14,524 bases of DNA from MADRE2 sp964397015 (GCA_964397015.1 CAYNHL010000093.1:1-14524), one strand, 5' to 3'. Numbered from the stretch's first letter, positions 1 to 8,248 are shown. Notes: generated by a model from the sequence alone, not told the origin. Numbers and translations are program-made.

Positions 1-298
1 AGGAGAAATGACAGGAAATATAATATACAAAAATACCTGAACCCCTGTAAAAAAAATATAACCAAACTCTCTCCACCCTTGATATCAGGTCTGGGCAATG
101 GTTGATAGCTGTCACTACATATACGGCCGGTGGAAAATACATTTTTTCCTGCATTGTGCAAAACAGCGGCTGGAATTATCCTTAAATCCTGTAAAAAAGC
201 ATACCGGATAAAAAATTATTACCTGTAAAAGAGCAGCTAAAAGAGCAGCTGAAATCAGCATAACAGACATCGGCGGTAATTTAAACACAGGGGGCGCC
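1..298. other. non-coding leader region upstream of the UDP-glucose pyrophosphorylase gene
   Basis: No convincing gene is seen here. A 61-codon minus-strand reading (300-115) has no family resemblance and no ribosome binding site. The stretch is A+T-rich compared with its neighbours and carries a perfect 12-bp tandem duplication at 227-250 plus three copies of CCTGTAAAA (44-52, 188-196, 222-230). It presumably contains the promoter for the gene at 299, but no clear -35/-10 pair can be assigned. Confidence 0.6.
227..250. repeat. 12-bp perfect tandem repeat (two units)
   Basis: The unit AAAAGAGCAGCT occurs at 227-238 and immediately again at 239-250. It lies about 50 bp upstream of the ATG at 299, in the probable 5' untranslated or promoter region. 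It may be a simple slippage duplication. A regulatory role is possible but nothing else supports it. Confidence 0.75.
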
Positions 299-1738
299 AT
301 GAAAAAAGATAAAGATGCATTCCAGCCATTTGAAGAAAAAATGAAATCAGCAGATTTACCCGATGCAGCGATTCATAATTTCAGAAGGTATTTTGATAAA
401 TTCATCAAAGAAGAAAACGGATTCATTCCCGAAACCAACATTCTGCCAGTGGACGAACTGGCGGATTTTGAATCTTTGAACTACGGCAGACAGGAACAAG
501 CAGGCAGGCGGCACCTGCATAAAACCGTTGCCATAAAACTGAATGGCGGCCTGGGCACGAGCATGGGCATGACCGGCCCTAAAGGACTGCTGAAAGTGAA
601 ATCCTCATTTTCCTTCCTGGATATCGTTATCTGCCGGAACCGGTGTATGGATCCTGCGATACCTGTTGTATTCATGAACAGTTTTTCGACAAGCGCTGCA
701 ACACAAAAAGCATTAAAAGCCTATCCAGAGCTGAAGAACCAATCGCTGGATGTGGAATTTCTCCAGCACAAAATTCCCAAGATAGATGCGGCGACACTCG
801 CACCTGCACAGCATCGTGAGAAACCGGACCTTGAATGGTGTCCTCCGGGTCATGGAAATGTATACACATCCATGTACACCAGTGGAATGCTGGATCAACT
901 GCTGGGCAATGGATATGAATATGCCTTTTTATCCAATATCGATAACCTGGGAGCCTGTGTTGATCCGGCCCTGCTGGGATATTTCATTGAAAACGGCCTA
1001 AGTTTTATGATGGAAACAGCAGGCCGCACTTCAAGTGATAAAAAAGGCGGTCATCTGGCCAGGATGAAATCCGGTGGCTATACCCTTAGGGAAATCGCCC
1101 AGTGTCCGGAAGATGATCAGGAAGATTTCCAGGATATCCGGAAACACCGGTATTTTAACACCAATAATATCTGGATTCATCTGCCCTCGCTGAAAAAAGT
1201 ATTGGACCGCAAAAACGGGGTCATGGAACTCCCCATGATTCGAAATGAAAAAACACTGGACCCCAGGGATCCGGATTCCCCCTTTGTTTATCAACTTGAA
1301 ACTGCCATGGGAAGTGCCATTTCAGTTTTCGACAGGGCCGGGGCCATCCGCGTACCCAGGGAACGCTTCATTCCGGTAAAAAATACCAATGACTTGCTGA
1401 ACGTACGGTCTGATCGTTATATCCTGAATGAAGATTTTCAGCTGCTGCCGAATCCCAAAAATAAATCGGACAGTATTTACATTGACCTGGACAATTCCCG
1501 TTACAAATTTATCGATGATTTTGAAAATCGTTTTCCAAAAGGGCCCCCCTCCTTGAAAAACTGTGAATGCCTGACTGTTCAGGGTGATTTTATATTCGGC
1601 AAAAATGTAAAAGTAAAAGGGGATTCCATTTTGATCAATCCAACAGATTACATGTTTGCCATTGACGATCACCAGTTCCTCCACGAAGACAGTGCAGTGG
1701 TTACAAATTTAATCCGGCGCACAATGGAGGCCTCTTAA
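299..1738 (+). CDS. UTP--glucose-1-phosphate uridylyltransferase, eukaryotic UGP2-like type
   Basis: This 479-residue protein belongs to the UDPGP family (PF01704), which makes UDP-glucose from UTP and glucose-1-phosphate in the cytoplasm for polysaccharide and cell-envelope synthesis. The nucleotide-binding signature LNGGLGTSMGMTGPKG lies at residues 81-96. PPGHG (182-186), the NIDN motif (213-216), NTNN (287-290) and PVKNTNDLL (359-367) follow in family order. The C-terminal part (about 390-470) has the hydrophobic periodicity of the family's left-handed beta-helix. The length suits the eukaryotic-type enzyme and is far longer than the usual bacterial GalU (about 300 residues). The start is the ATG at 299, preceded by the G-rich Shine-Dalgarno-like AGGGGG a few bases upstream. 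It appears to stand alone, with a gap before the next reading frame. A related UDP-sugar pyrophosphorylase specificity cannot be excluded from sequence. Confidence 0.93.
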   Translation: MKKDKDAFQPFEEKMKSADLPDAAIHNFRRYFDKFIKEENGFIPETNILPVDELADFESLNYGRQEQAGRRHLHKTVAIKLNGGLGTSMGMTGPKGLLKVKSSFSFLDIVICRNRCMDPAIPVVFMNSFSTSAATQKALKAYPELKNQSLDVEFLQHKIPKIDAATLAPAQHREKPDLEWCPPGHGNVYTSMYTSGMLDQLLGNGYEYAFLSNIDNLGACVDPALLGYFIENGLSFMMETAGRTSSDKKGGHLARMKSGGYTLREIAQCPEDDQEDFQDIRKHRYFNTNNIWIHLPSLKKVLDRKNGVMELPMIRNEKTLDPRDPDSPFVYQLETAMGSAISVFDRAGAIRVPRERFIPVKNTNDLLNVRSDRYILNEDFQLLPNPKNKSDSIYIDLDNSRYKFIDDFENRFPKGPPSLKNCECLTVQGDFIFGKNVKVKGDSILINPTDYMFAIDDHQFLHEDSAVVTNLIRRTMEAS

Positions 1739-1848
1739 AAGATCCCGGCGGGGAGGAAGGGTCTGTAAAGGTTTATCACGCGTGCCTGAACCCTTTTAAC
1801 TTCAAGATTGATAAAAGCCTCTTGCTTTTCATACCTGTCAACGGGTAA

Positions 1849-2055
1849 ATGGAGATGAGGCCAGGTACGGGGCCAGTCCCTTTGTCCATGGGTCAGTATT
1901 ACCTGGACCGGGGCATGGGCTGCGGCCTCTGCATACCCGTCTGTCCTGTTCAAGCCTTGATCCTTAAGCCCAAAACCGGGTCAAACTACTGGAATCCACC
2001 GGAAAACACGGCCGAACAGATGATGCAGCTGGCCCGGAAAAGGGGGGTGATATGA
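1849..2055 (+). pseudogene. remnant of a 4Fe-4S ferredoxin-type protein (C-terminal part)
   Basis: A 68-codon frame, preceded directly by an in-frame TAA (1846-1848), encodes one ferredoxin-like motif, GMGCGLCIPVCPVQAL, followed by a tail (NPPENTAEQMMQLARKRG) like the C-terminal ends of larger 4Fe-4S proteins common in Desulfobacterota. The normal motif is CxxCxxCxxxCP. Here the first cysteine is Gly, leaving three of four ligands. No second cluster motif, N-terminal domain or good ribosome binding site is visible, and translating 1741-1848 in the same frame shows nothing recognisable before the stop. The simplest reading is the surviving C-terminus of a decayed iron-sulfur protein. A small expressed 3-Cys ferredoxin is the alternative. 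The interrupting codon is TAA, so selenocysteine readthrough does not explain it. Confidence 0.5.
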
Positions 2056-2075
2056 TTGCTGCAGTGATTTTTTAC

Positions 2076-2107
2076 ATGCTGCAACCCCGCTGCGCTGCAT
2101 TTTTTTT
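2076..2107 (+). terminator. possible rho-independent terminator
   Basis: Seven-base arms ATGCTGC (2076-2082) and GCTGCAT (2094-2100) pair with one T-T mismatch around an 11-base loop, and seven more T follow at 2101-2107 (eight in a row counting 2100). The position, after the ferredoxin remnant and before the MBL-fold gene, suits a terminator. It also argues against starting the MBL gene at the ATG at 2108, directly after the T-run. The mismatch keeps confidence moderate. Confidence 0.45.
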
Positions 2108-2143
2108 ATGGACGCGTCAATATGGATATGGTACAGAATCAGG

Positions 2144-2983
2144 ATGGATATCAAATGCTGGGGGTCGAGAGGCTCCATTCCTGTTTCAGGAAAAGAATTT
2201 GCGCGGTACGGTGGGGACACTACCTGTATCGAGGTGACAGCTTCAACCGGGGAAACCGTCATCATCGATGCGGGCACCGGCATCAGAAAGCTCGGTAACC
2301 TGATGGCATCAGGCTCCCAGGCCCTGACCCATCTGTTTTTTACCCATGCGCACTGGGATCATATCCTGGGATTTCCCTTTTTCACTCCTCTGCTGCAGAA
2401 AGGAAAAACTGTTGTCATCGCCAACCACGTGATCAGCGGCAACACGGTCGAATCGATCCTGTCCGGCCTGATGAAAGACCCTTTTTTCCCTATCACATTG
2501 AAAGATTTCAAAGCAGATATCCTTTTCAAGGATATGGACATGCAGCCGGTAACCATAGGGTCTTTGTGTATAGAAACCATTCCCTTGAGCCACTCGAACG
2601 CAGGCATGGGCTACCGGTTTACTGAAAACGGCAGAACATTTGTTTTTCTGACTGACAATGAACTGGGTTTTGATCACAAAGGACGGGTGACTGCAGACGA
2701 GTACATCGATTTTGCAAAAAACGCCGATATCCTGTTCCATGACGCTGAGTTTACGGATGAGGAATATCCTGCCCGGAAAGGCTGGGGCCATTCATGCCTC
2801 TCCGATGTTCTCGAACTTGCCGTAAAGGCAAAGGTCGGCAGGCTGGGACTTTTTCACTTGAACCAGAACCGCACCGATGATGAGGTGTTCCAGATGGAAA
2901 CCCATTGCAGGCAATGGCTCAGGGACCAGAATATACCTGTTGACTGCTTTGCCGTTCCCTGCCTGATGGAACTCAGCCTTTAA
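2144..2983 (+). CDS. MBL-fold metallo-hydrolase
   Basis: The 279-residue protein is a metallo-beta-lactamase-fold hydrolase of the RNase Z/PhnP-like branch. The start is taken at ATG 2144 because the family N-terminus CWGSRGSIPV then falls at residues 5-14. The earlier in-frame ATG at 2108 adds 12 unconserved residues and abuts a T-run. No strong ribosome binding site precedes either ATG. The metal-binding motif HAHWDH lies at residues 68-73, with further likely ligands His150 (LSHS), Asp171 (FLTDNE), Asp200 (FHDAEF) and His238, so both metal sites look intact. GHS at 215-217 is also typical. The substrate is unknown; relatives cleave RNA, cyclic nucleotides or cyclic phosphates. The AmpG-like gene follows after 4 bp, so the two are probably co-transcribed. 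Confidence 0.88.
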   Translation: MDIKCWGSRGSIPVSGKEFARYGGDTTCIEVTASTGETVIIDAGTGIRKLGNLMASGSQALTHLFFTHAHWDHILGFPFFTPLLQKGKTVVIANHVISGNTVESILSGLMKDPFFPITLKDFKADILFKDMDMQPVTIGSLCIETIPLSHSNAGMGYRFTENGRTFVFLTDNELGFDHKGRVTADEYIDFAKNADILFHDAEFTDEEYPARKGWGHSCLSDVLELAVKAKVGRLGLFHLNQNRTDDEVFQMETHCRQWLRDQNIPVDCFAVPCLMELSL

Positions 2984-2987
2984 ATTC

Positions 2988-4277
2988 ATGTCCCGGACAC
3001 CTTCCAGCCAGGGTTCCCGAACCTTGCTCAATACAATGTTTTCCTGGAAAATGCTGGTAATGTTCCTGTTCGGCTTTTCTTCTGGATTTCCCTATTACAT
3101 CATAAAAGATGTTTTGAAACTCTGGATGACCGAGTCCGGTGTCAGCCTGGCTACCATTGGCTTGTTTGCCTGGGTTGGGCTGCCTTATACACTGAAATTC
3201 ATATGGTCTCCGGTCATGGACGGGGTTGTCCCGCCTTTTCTGGGCCGGCGCCGCGGATGGATCCTGGCGGCCCAGATCGGCCTTGTGGTGACCATTGCCC
3301 TGCTGGGTCAGCTCGATCCCAGGCAGAGCCTTTTATGGGTTGCCGTCATGGCATTGTGCGTAAATTTTTTCGGTGCCACCCAGGATATCGCCCTGGATGC
3401 CTTCAGGCGGGAATACCTCGATGCGGATGAACTCGGATTTGGTACAGGGGTCTGGATGAATGCCTGGCGCCTGGGAATGTATATATCCGTGGGCCTGGCC
3501 ATATTGACCGACATCGGCATTTCATGGGCCGGCATTCACCTGATTTTGGCAGGCCTTATGGGTATAGGCATAGTCACGACGCTCGTAGTTCCGGAACCAA
3601 GGGTGGAAGCTTCGCCCCCTTTGTCTGTAAAAGCGGCGGTAGTTGAACCGTTTATAGAATTTTTCACACGCAGCACGCCGGTCACTATCCTGTTATTCAT
3701 CCTTCTTTATAAAATCGGAGACAACATGGCGGCAGCCATGAATATCCCGTTTATCCTCAAGATGGGATTTTCAAAAGCCGAGTATTTTGTAATTGTCAAG
3801 GGAATCGGCATGATAGGGCTTTTCGGCGGCGTGCTGGTCGGAGGGGCCGTCATGATACGGCTGGGCATAGCCAGGTCACTGTGGACCTTTGGCCTTCTCC
3901 AGGCCTTGTCCACGGCCTGTTTTGTCGTGCTTGTCAAGGTGGACCATGGGTCAGTGTTCTGGGAGACATATCGCCAGATGCTTTTGAGCGGGGTGATTCT
4001 TTTTGAATTCCTGGCCACCGGCCTGGGCCAGGCTGCCTATGCAACCTATATGGCCATACAGACCAACAAGAGGTTTACGGCCACCCAGTATGCCCTGCTG
4101 ACAAGCCTGATGGCGGTTCCGGGTGTGGTGGCTGCATCCGTTACAGGATTCATGGTGGAATGGATGGGCTGGACCTGGTTCTATCTTTTCTGTGCCCTGG
4201 TGGCTGTCCCCGGGATACTGCTGCTGGTAAAACTTGCGCCCTGGCACGCGTCCAACAGCGATATCGAGGCCAGGTGA
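2988..4277 (+). CDS. AmpG-like MFS permease
   Basis: This 429-residue, very hydrophobic protein has about 12 predicted membrane spans and belongs to the major facilitator superfamily. It resembles AmpG, the inner-membrane importer of anhydromuropeptides in cell-wall recycling. Family-like stretches include GFSSGFPYYI (29-38), LTESGVSLATIGLF-like sequence (WMTESGVSLATIGLF, 46-60), VGLPYTLKFIWSP (63-75), the cytoplasmic loop LGRRRGW (85-91) and NFFGATQDIALDAFRRE (126-142). The ATG at 2988 lies 4 bp after the MBL-fold stop, with no clear ribosome binding site, so translation may depend on coupling. No amidase, NagZ or beta-lactamase regulator lies nearby, so muropeptide transport comes from family resemblance only; another solute is possible. 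Confidence 0.85.
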   Translation: MSRTPSSQGSRTLLNTMFSWKMLVMFLFGFSSGFPYYIIKDVLKLWMTESGVSLATIGLFAWVGLPYTLKFIWSPVMDGVVPPFLGRRRGWILAAQIGLVVTIALLGQLDPRQSLLWVAVMALCVNFFGATQDIALDAFRREYLDADELGFGTGVWMNAWRLGMYISVGLAILTDIGISWAGIHLILAGLMGIGIVTTLVVPEPRVEASPPLSVKAAVVEPFIEFFTRSTPVTILLFILLYKIGDNMAAAMNIPFILKMGFSKAEYFVIVKGIGMIGLFGGVLVGGAVMIRLGIARSLWTFGLLQALSTACFVVLVKVDHGSVFWETYRQMLLSGVILFEFLATGLGQAAYATYMAIQTNKRFTATQYALLTSLMAVPGVVAASVTGFMVEWMGWTWFYLFCALVAVPGILLLVKLAPWHASNSDIEAR

Positions 4278-4283
4278 CCCCGC

Positions 4284-4958
4284 TCAGCCGCTGCGGGTGA
4301 CGATATCTTTCATCTCAAGGATATACTCTTCCATGAGCTGACCGGCTTTAACTCCATCCTTTTTTCTTATGCAGTCCAGGATCATCTGGTAGGTTTCAAG
4401 AGAAGCGGTTTCAAATGACAGGTCGTGAAAATCGACAAAATACTTTCGCAGCAGCACGATCAGCCCATTCATCAGGACTTCCAGGACCGGGTTGCGAGCT
4501 GCTCTGGCAAGGTGCAGGTGAAAGGCACCCCTGTTCTTTTGAAGCCAGATTGCATCGTTTTTGCGATCTTCGGGAATGATCAAAAGAGATTGAAGATAGG
4601 CAATATCCGTCGCGGTGGCATGGAGGGCTGCCTGGGAGGCGGCATAGGTTTCAAGCAGCAGCCTGATATCAAAAATATTTTTTTCACTGACCTGTCCCGC
4701 GTCAACCAGTCCCTGCAGTGTATCACTTACAGGCTTGTGATATCCTTTTGAGACAAATATACCGCCCCTGGGCCCTTTTTTTATCGTGACCAGCCCAAGA
4801 CCTTCGAGCTGGCGCAGCGTTTCTCTTATTACAGGGCGGGACACCTCGTGCTGCCTTGCCATGTCCAGTTCCGCAGGCAGGCGCTGGCCTTTTTGATACA
4901 CTCCGCCCAGGATTTTTGATTTTATGTCATCTGCAATGTCTTCAGACAGTCGTCGCAT
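4284..4958 (-). CDS. FadR-subfamily GntR transcriptional regulator
   Basis: This 224-residue protein has an N-terminal winged helix-turn-helix (about residues 4-70: LPAELDMARQHEVSRPVIRE at 28-46, wing GPRGGIFVS at 62-70) and a C-terminal all-helical FCD ligand-binding domain (about 95-217). Such regulators usually bind a carboxylate and repress nearby uptake or catabolic genes. ATG 4958 is preferred; a GTG codon directly before it (4961) is the alternative, and the ribosome site GAAAGG (4973-4968) suits either. Of the histidines that typically bind metal in FCD domains, only the FHLHLARAARN region (146-156) keeps them; the later positions look like Tyr (ETY near 190, EEY near 212), so metal binding may be lost. 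It is the last gene of the TRAP/RdhA-like operon, suggesting local autoregulation. Confidence 0.9.
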   Translation of the reverse strand: MRRLSEDIADDIKSKILGGVYQKGQRLPAELDMARQHEVSRPVIRETLRQLEGLGLVTIKKGPRGGIFVSKGYHKPVSDTLQGLVDAGQVSEKNIFDIRLLLETYAASQAALHATATDIAYLQSLLIIPEDRKNDAIWLQKNRGAFHLHLARAARNPVLEVLMNGLIVLLRKYFVDFHDLSFETASLETYQMILDCIRKKDGVKAGQLMEEYILEMKDIVTRSG

Positions 4959-4993
4959 CACGCTAAACCTTTCTGGTAAAATGGCCCGCTTTA

Positions 4994-6406
4994 CTATTCA
5001 TTACGGATTTTATTCTTGTAGTCAAGCCATGGAGCAACTTTTTTAGGCTGCCAGCGTTTTCCGTACATGAAGTTGTCAGCATGAGGAAAAACAAGCTGGG
5101 CGAGCAGCGATCGTGCCACGAGCATTCTGATGCCCCGGTGCATAAGTGTGTCGGGCCGGCTGAAAGGGCATACTGCCATGCAGATGGAACAGTCGGTGCC
5201 CACCCGCCCCCAGTATTCAAAACAGGACATTTCGTCGATCTTCCATTTTTCAAACCCGTTATGCACTGTTTTTTTACCTTTGGGAATGGACCCTGACGGG
5301 CAGGCGTCGGCACATTTTTTACATGAACGGCAGAACTCTTCAACCCCGATGGAAACCGGCCTGTCCTCGATAAGGGGCATATCGGTCAGCACGGCGAATA
5401 TCCTGACCCTGGCCCCGAATTTAGGGGCGATCAGATACCCCTGCCTACCGATTTCTCCCAGGCCGGCATCAGCCGCCAGGGGCGGCAGTGGAAGATCATA
5501 GTGGCGGGTATGCTGGGCCACGCCCCTGTATCCCATATACGAAAACCACCTGGCCAGCAGGGTGGTAAGATATGCGCCCCGGGCGTACAGATGAGCACTT
5601 TCAGCCACGGTCGGAGTATGGGGTGCGGAAATGACATGGCCGTGATTCATCTGTGTCAGCAGAACCACGGCATAGGGGGGCAGGTCACTGATGGGTTTGC
5701 CCCAGTCCTCAAACCGGTCATAATGGGTCTCTCCCCGGTGGGAATAAACCAGGTCCGGGTTCACCCTGGTAATGCCCACCATGTCGGCACCAATATGACG
5801 GGCCAGGTTTTTTACGATCTTGGTGGCCCGCGCGGGCGACAATCTGGTCCCGGACGATTCCGGTTCCGGTGGATTGTCGGCATGCATTCCGAGCATGGGG
5901 GGGATGGAAAAAGATGCGTGCATCATGGCGACATTTGGGGGGGACCCATGGTCAATGCTTCCAGGGGTGCCGATAAATCCTTTTTTCCTGCGCAAAGCGT
6001 CCGCTTCTTCCAGTTCCGGGTGCAGGGTGCCGTAGTAAGTACTGTATTGCTTCGATCCTTTGGGTATTGCCCTGTAGCGGGCGAATACGGAATCCCTTTC
6101 ATCAAACCGCTTTGCCTTGCCGGCAAGATAGCCCCTGCTTCCCTTGAATGCTTTGTGATTGCGCGGCGCAGGGATCAAAAGCCCGAGACCGAAGGCAAGA
6201 CACAGGATATAAAAAACCATGGCAACGGGCTTAAAGGCAGGCACCAGAAGGATCAGGCCTGCCATCAGCAGGGCCAAAAGGGCGCCTGCAGTTGCATTTT
6301 TGACAGCTCGTTTTTCCTGTTCCTTTGCCGATTCAATGGCAAAATACAAAAAAGTTAAAAAGATAATTACTGTGGCGGTTAAAAGTAAAAGGGTCGTTTT
6401 TTCCAT
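4994..6406 (-). CDS. membrane-anchored reductive dehalogenase-like (RdhA-family) iron-sulfur protein
   Basis: The 470-residue protein resembles RdhA, the corrinoid and iron-sulfur reductive dehalogenase family. It begins with three hydrophobic spans (about 4-23, 41-58, 61-80) instead of a Tat signal. The loop after span 1 (KEQEKRAVK) and the segment after span 3 are both basic, which predicts that residues 81-470 are cytoplasmic. DERDSVFAR (102-110) and YYGTLHPE (124-131) match an RdhA-like N-terminal block. Cluster 1 is C359-C362-C365-C369P, and C395 with C406-C409-C413P gives cluster 2. Catalytic Tyr and Lys/Arg cannot be assigned by eye. No rdhB anchor gene is present. The ATG at 6406 lies 31 bp after dctM with a weak GAAGAA site. 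Epoxyqueuosine reductase-like (QueG) proteins share parts of this fold, but the order of blocks and C-terminus (HADNFMYGKRW) favour RdhA-like. Dehalogenase activity is inference. Confidence 0.8.
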   Translation of the reverse strand: MEKTTLLLLTATVIIFLTFLYFAIESAKEQEKRAVKNATAGALLALLMAGLILLVPAFKPVAMVFYILCLAFGLGLLIPAPRNHKAFKGSRGYLAGKAKRFDERDSVFARYRAIPKGSKQYSTYYGTLHPELEEADALRRKKGFIGTPGSIDHGSPPNVAMMHASFSIPPMLGMHADNPPEPESSGTRLSPARATKIVKNLARHIGADMVGITRVNPDLVYSHRGETHYDRFEDWGKPISDLPPYAVVLLTQMNHGHVISAPHTPTVAESAHLYARGAYLTTLLARWFSYMGYRGVAQHTRHYDLPLPPLAADAGLGEIGRQGYLIAPKFGARVRIFAVLTDMPLIEDRPVSIGVEEFCRSCKKCADACPSGSIPKGKKTVHNGFEKWKIDEMSCFEYWGRVGTDCSICMAVCPFSRPDTLMHRGIRMLVARSLLAQLVFPHADNFMYGKRWQPKKVAPWLDYKNKIRNE

Positions 6407-6437
6407 TTGATATTTTCTTCCAGTCCCTGCCGGGCGG

Positions 6438-7742
6438 CTATCCCATCATCCGTTCAGGCAGGAATAAAACGATTTGAGGAAAGATCACCAGCACGATAAT
6501 ACAGATGAGCATGGCCAGCCAGAAGGGTAAAATACCTTTGAACATGGTGGACATGGGTATGTCCCTTGCCACTCCGCTGAGGACGAATACATTCACGCCC
6601 ACCGGCGGCGTGATCAGGCTCATTTCCATGGTCAGTGTTATAATGATGCCGAACCATATAGGGTCGAATCCCAGGTTAATCACAATGGGAAAGACAATGG
6701 GGACGGCCAGGACCATTATTGAAAGGCCCTCCATGAAACAGCCGAGCAGGATGAAGCCAAGGATGATCAACCCGATGATGAAATAACGGCTCAGCTCTGT
6801 TTGTTGCACCATTGAGGCCAGGGTGGTCGGAATCTGGCTCAGGGTCATGAAATACTGAAAAATCATGGCCCCGATCAGGATACCGAAAATCATGGCAGTG
6901 GCCGAGGCGGCTTCTTTCAGGGAATCCATCAATGTCTTGAAGGTCAGCCGCCCTTTGAGCAAAGTGATCATGAACGCCCCGAACGCCCCGGCTCCCGCGG
7001 CTTCGGTAGGGGTGAACCAGCCGGTGTAAAGCCCTCCTATAACAAGGAAAAACAGGGCGAAGATAGCCCAGGTGTTTTTGAGTGAAGACAGTTTCTGGCC
7101 GGTCGTAAACTTAGGTCCTGGCAGTCCCATATCCGGCTTGATCCGGGTAATGATGTAAATTGCCGTGATAAACATGACTGTCAGCAATATGCCCGGGATC
7201 ACGCCGGCAATGAACAGTCTTCCGATGCTCTGTTCCGTCAGGATGCCGTACAGTATCAGTACGGAACTTGGCGGAATAAGTATGCCCAGGGTGCCGCCGG
7301 CGGCAATACAACCGGTGGCGAGCCTGTCATCGTATTTGAGCTTTTGCATCTCGGGAAGGGCAATCACGCCGAACATGGCTGCGGTGGCAAGAGAGGATCC
7401 TGATATGGCCGAAAACATACTGCAGGCACCAATGGTTGCCATGGCAAGACCGCCGGGCAGAAATCCGATCAGCCGGTAAACCGTGTCATAGATTTCAGAT
7501 CCAAGTTTTGAATGATTGGCAAACTGACCCATCAGCATGAACAAAGGAATGACGCTCAGGGCATAGGAGGCAGAGGTGTGAAAAGGCTCGAATCCCAGTA
7601 TGGCAAACCCGGATTCAAAGCTGGTCAGTGCGGCAAACCCCCCGAATCCCACCAGGGCCATGGCAAAACCGATCTGCATGCGCAGTGCCAGCAGGATAAA
7701 CAGGACGCAAATGCCGGTGATACCTATAACAAGGGGGCTCAT
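6438..7742 (-). CDS. dctM: TRAP transporter large permease subunit (DctM family)
   Basis: The 434-residue protein is the large membrane subunit of a tripartite ATP-independent periplasmic (TRAP) transporter, which couples solute uptake to a sodium or proton gradient. It is almost entirely hydrophobic, with about 12 spans, and carries typical DctM stretches: SVIPLFMLMGQFA, the small-residue ISGSSLATAAMFG segment, and GTLGILIPPSSVLILYG. The start is placed at ATG 7742, which overlaps the dctQ stop as ATGA; a longer frame reaching back to 7808 adds 22 polar, unconserved residues inside dctQ. The overlap implies translational coupling. The substrate is set by DctP. The RdhA-like gene follows after 31 bp. 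Confidence 0.95.
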   Translation of the reverse strand: MSPLVIGITGICVLFILLALRMQIGFAMALVGFGGFAALTSFESGFAILGFEPFHTSASYALSVIPLFMLMGQFANHSKLGSEIYDTVYRLIGFLPGGLAMATIGACSMFSAISGSSLATAAMFGVIALPEMQKLKYDDRLATGCIAAGGTLGILIPPSSVLILYGILTEQSIGRLFIAGVIPGILLTVMFITAIYIITRIKPDMGLPGPKFTTGQKLSSLKNTWAIFALFFLVIGGLYTGWFTPTEAAGAGAFGAFMITLLKGRLTFKTLMDSLKEAASATAMIFGILIGAMIFQYFMTLSQIPTTLASMVQQTELSRYFIIGLIILGFILLGCFMEGLSIMVLAVPIVFPIVINLGFDPIWFGIIITLTMEMSLITPPVGVNVFVLSGVARDIPMSTMFKGILPFWLAMLICIIVLVIFPQIVLFLPERMMG

Positions 7743-8248
7743 GGGCGACCTTTCCTGATAATCAGTGACAGGGTTTTCAACATCAGGACCAGCGTCATGA
7801 CCAGGCATCCCGCAGCTGCAACATATACAATGGGATAAATGGGAAGATGCAGGTCCATGGTGACCTCTCCGGATGCTTTCATGCTTGTCGCATGGCGGTA
7901 TATGGATATGGTCATCAAGACAAAGAGCACGGTGCAGAGTGTCTGGGTGAAAATATCGGCCAGGATTTTTGACCTGTCGCTGAATTTTTCCATGACCAGT
8001 TCCACCCTTATATGTCCGTTCTTGGTTTCACAACGGGCCAGGGAGAAAAACACCACCATGACCATTAAAAATTCGGTCATTTCGATTGATCCAAGGATGC
8101 CGGAGTTGGTGAAATTTCTCAGGAACAGGTCCGTGACGGTCACGGCCATCATGGCAAAGAGCATTATCCATGACAGTCGGTCCAGAAATTTGACAACGGG
8201 CAAAAGGATTTTATCGCATGCCTGTATGATGTTACGGGCTGTTTTCAT
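7739..8248 (-). CDS. dctQ: TRAP transporter small permease subunit (DctQ family)
   Basis: The 169-residue protein has four predicted membrane spans and the DctQ-like segment GHIRVELVMEKF after the second. It is the small integral-membrane partner of DctM in the TRAP carrier. It starts at ATG 8248, the base next to the dctP stop codon (TAA, 8251-8249), and its TGA overlaps the dctM ATG by 4 bp. This order P-Q-M with no gaps is typical of TRAP operons. Confidence 0.93.
   Translation of the reverse strand: MKTARNIIQACDKILLPVVKFLDRLSWIMLFAMMAVTVTDLFLRNFTNSGILGSIEMTEFLMVMVVFFSLARCETKNGHIRVELVMEKFSDRSKILADIFTQTLCTVLFVLMTISIYRHATSMKASGEVTMDLHLPIYPIVYVAAAGCLVMTLVLMLKTLSLIIRKGRP

Noticed and set aside
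8..40. Ten-codon leader peptide after AGGAG at the window start
   Set aside because: Spacing from AGGAG to ATG is only two bases, and the peptide shows no attenuator features. The window edge prevents judgement.
1756..1800. Terminator after the UDP-glucose pyrophosphorylase
   Set aside because: AAGGGT/ACCCTT and AGGTT/AACC arms can pair, but loops are long and the T-run is only four bases, so support is poor.
1846..1848. Stop before the ferredoxin remnant as another recoded codon
   Set aside because: It is TAA, not TGA, and the upstream in-frame translation shows no iron-sulfur protein sequence.
4278..4297. Hairpin between the convergent AmpG-like and GntR genes as a bidirectional terminator
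   Set aside because: Only a 5-bp stem (CCCGC/GCGGG) with a 9-base loop and no T-run on either strand.
5501..6358. Long plus-strand frame of 285 codons opposite the RdhA-like gene
   Set aside because: It is antisense to a gene with clear FeS motifs and membrane spans, has low-complexity Gly/Gln/His-rich translation and no family resemblance.
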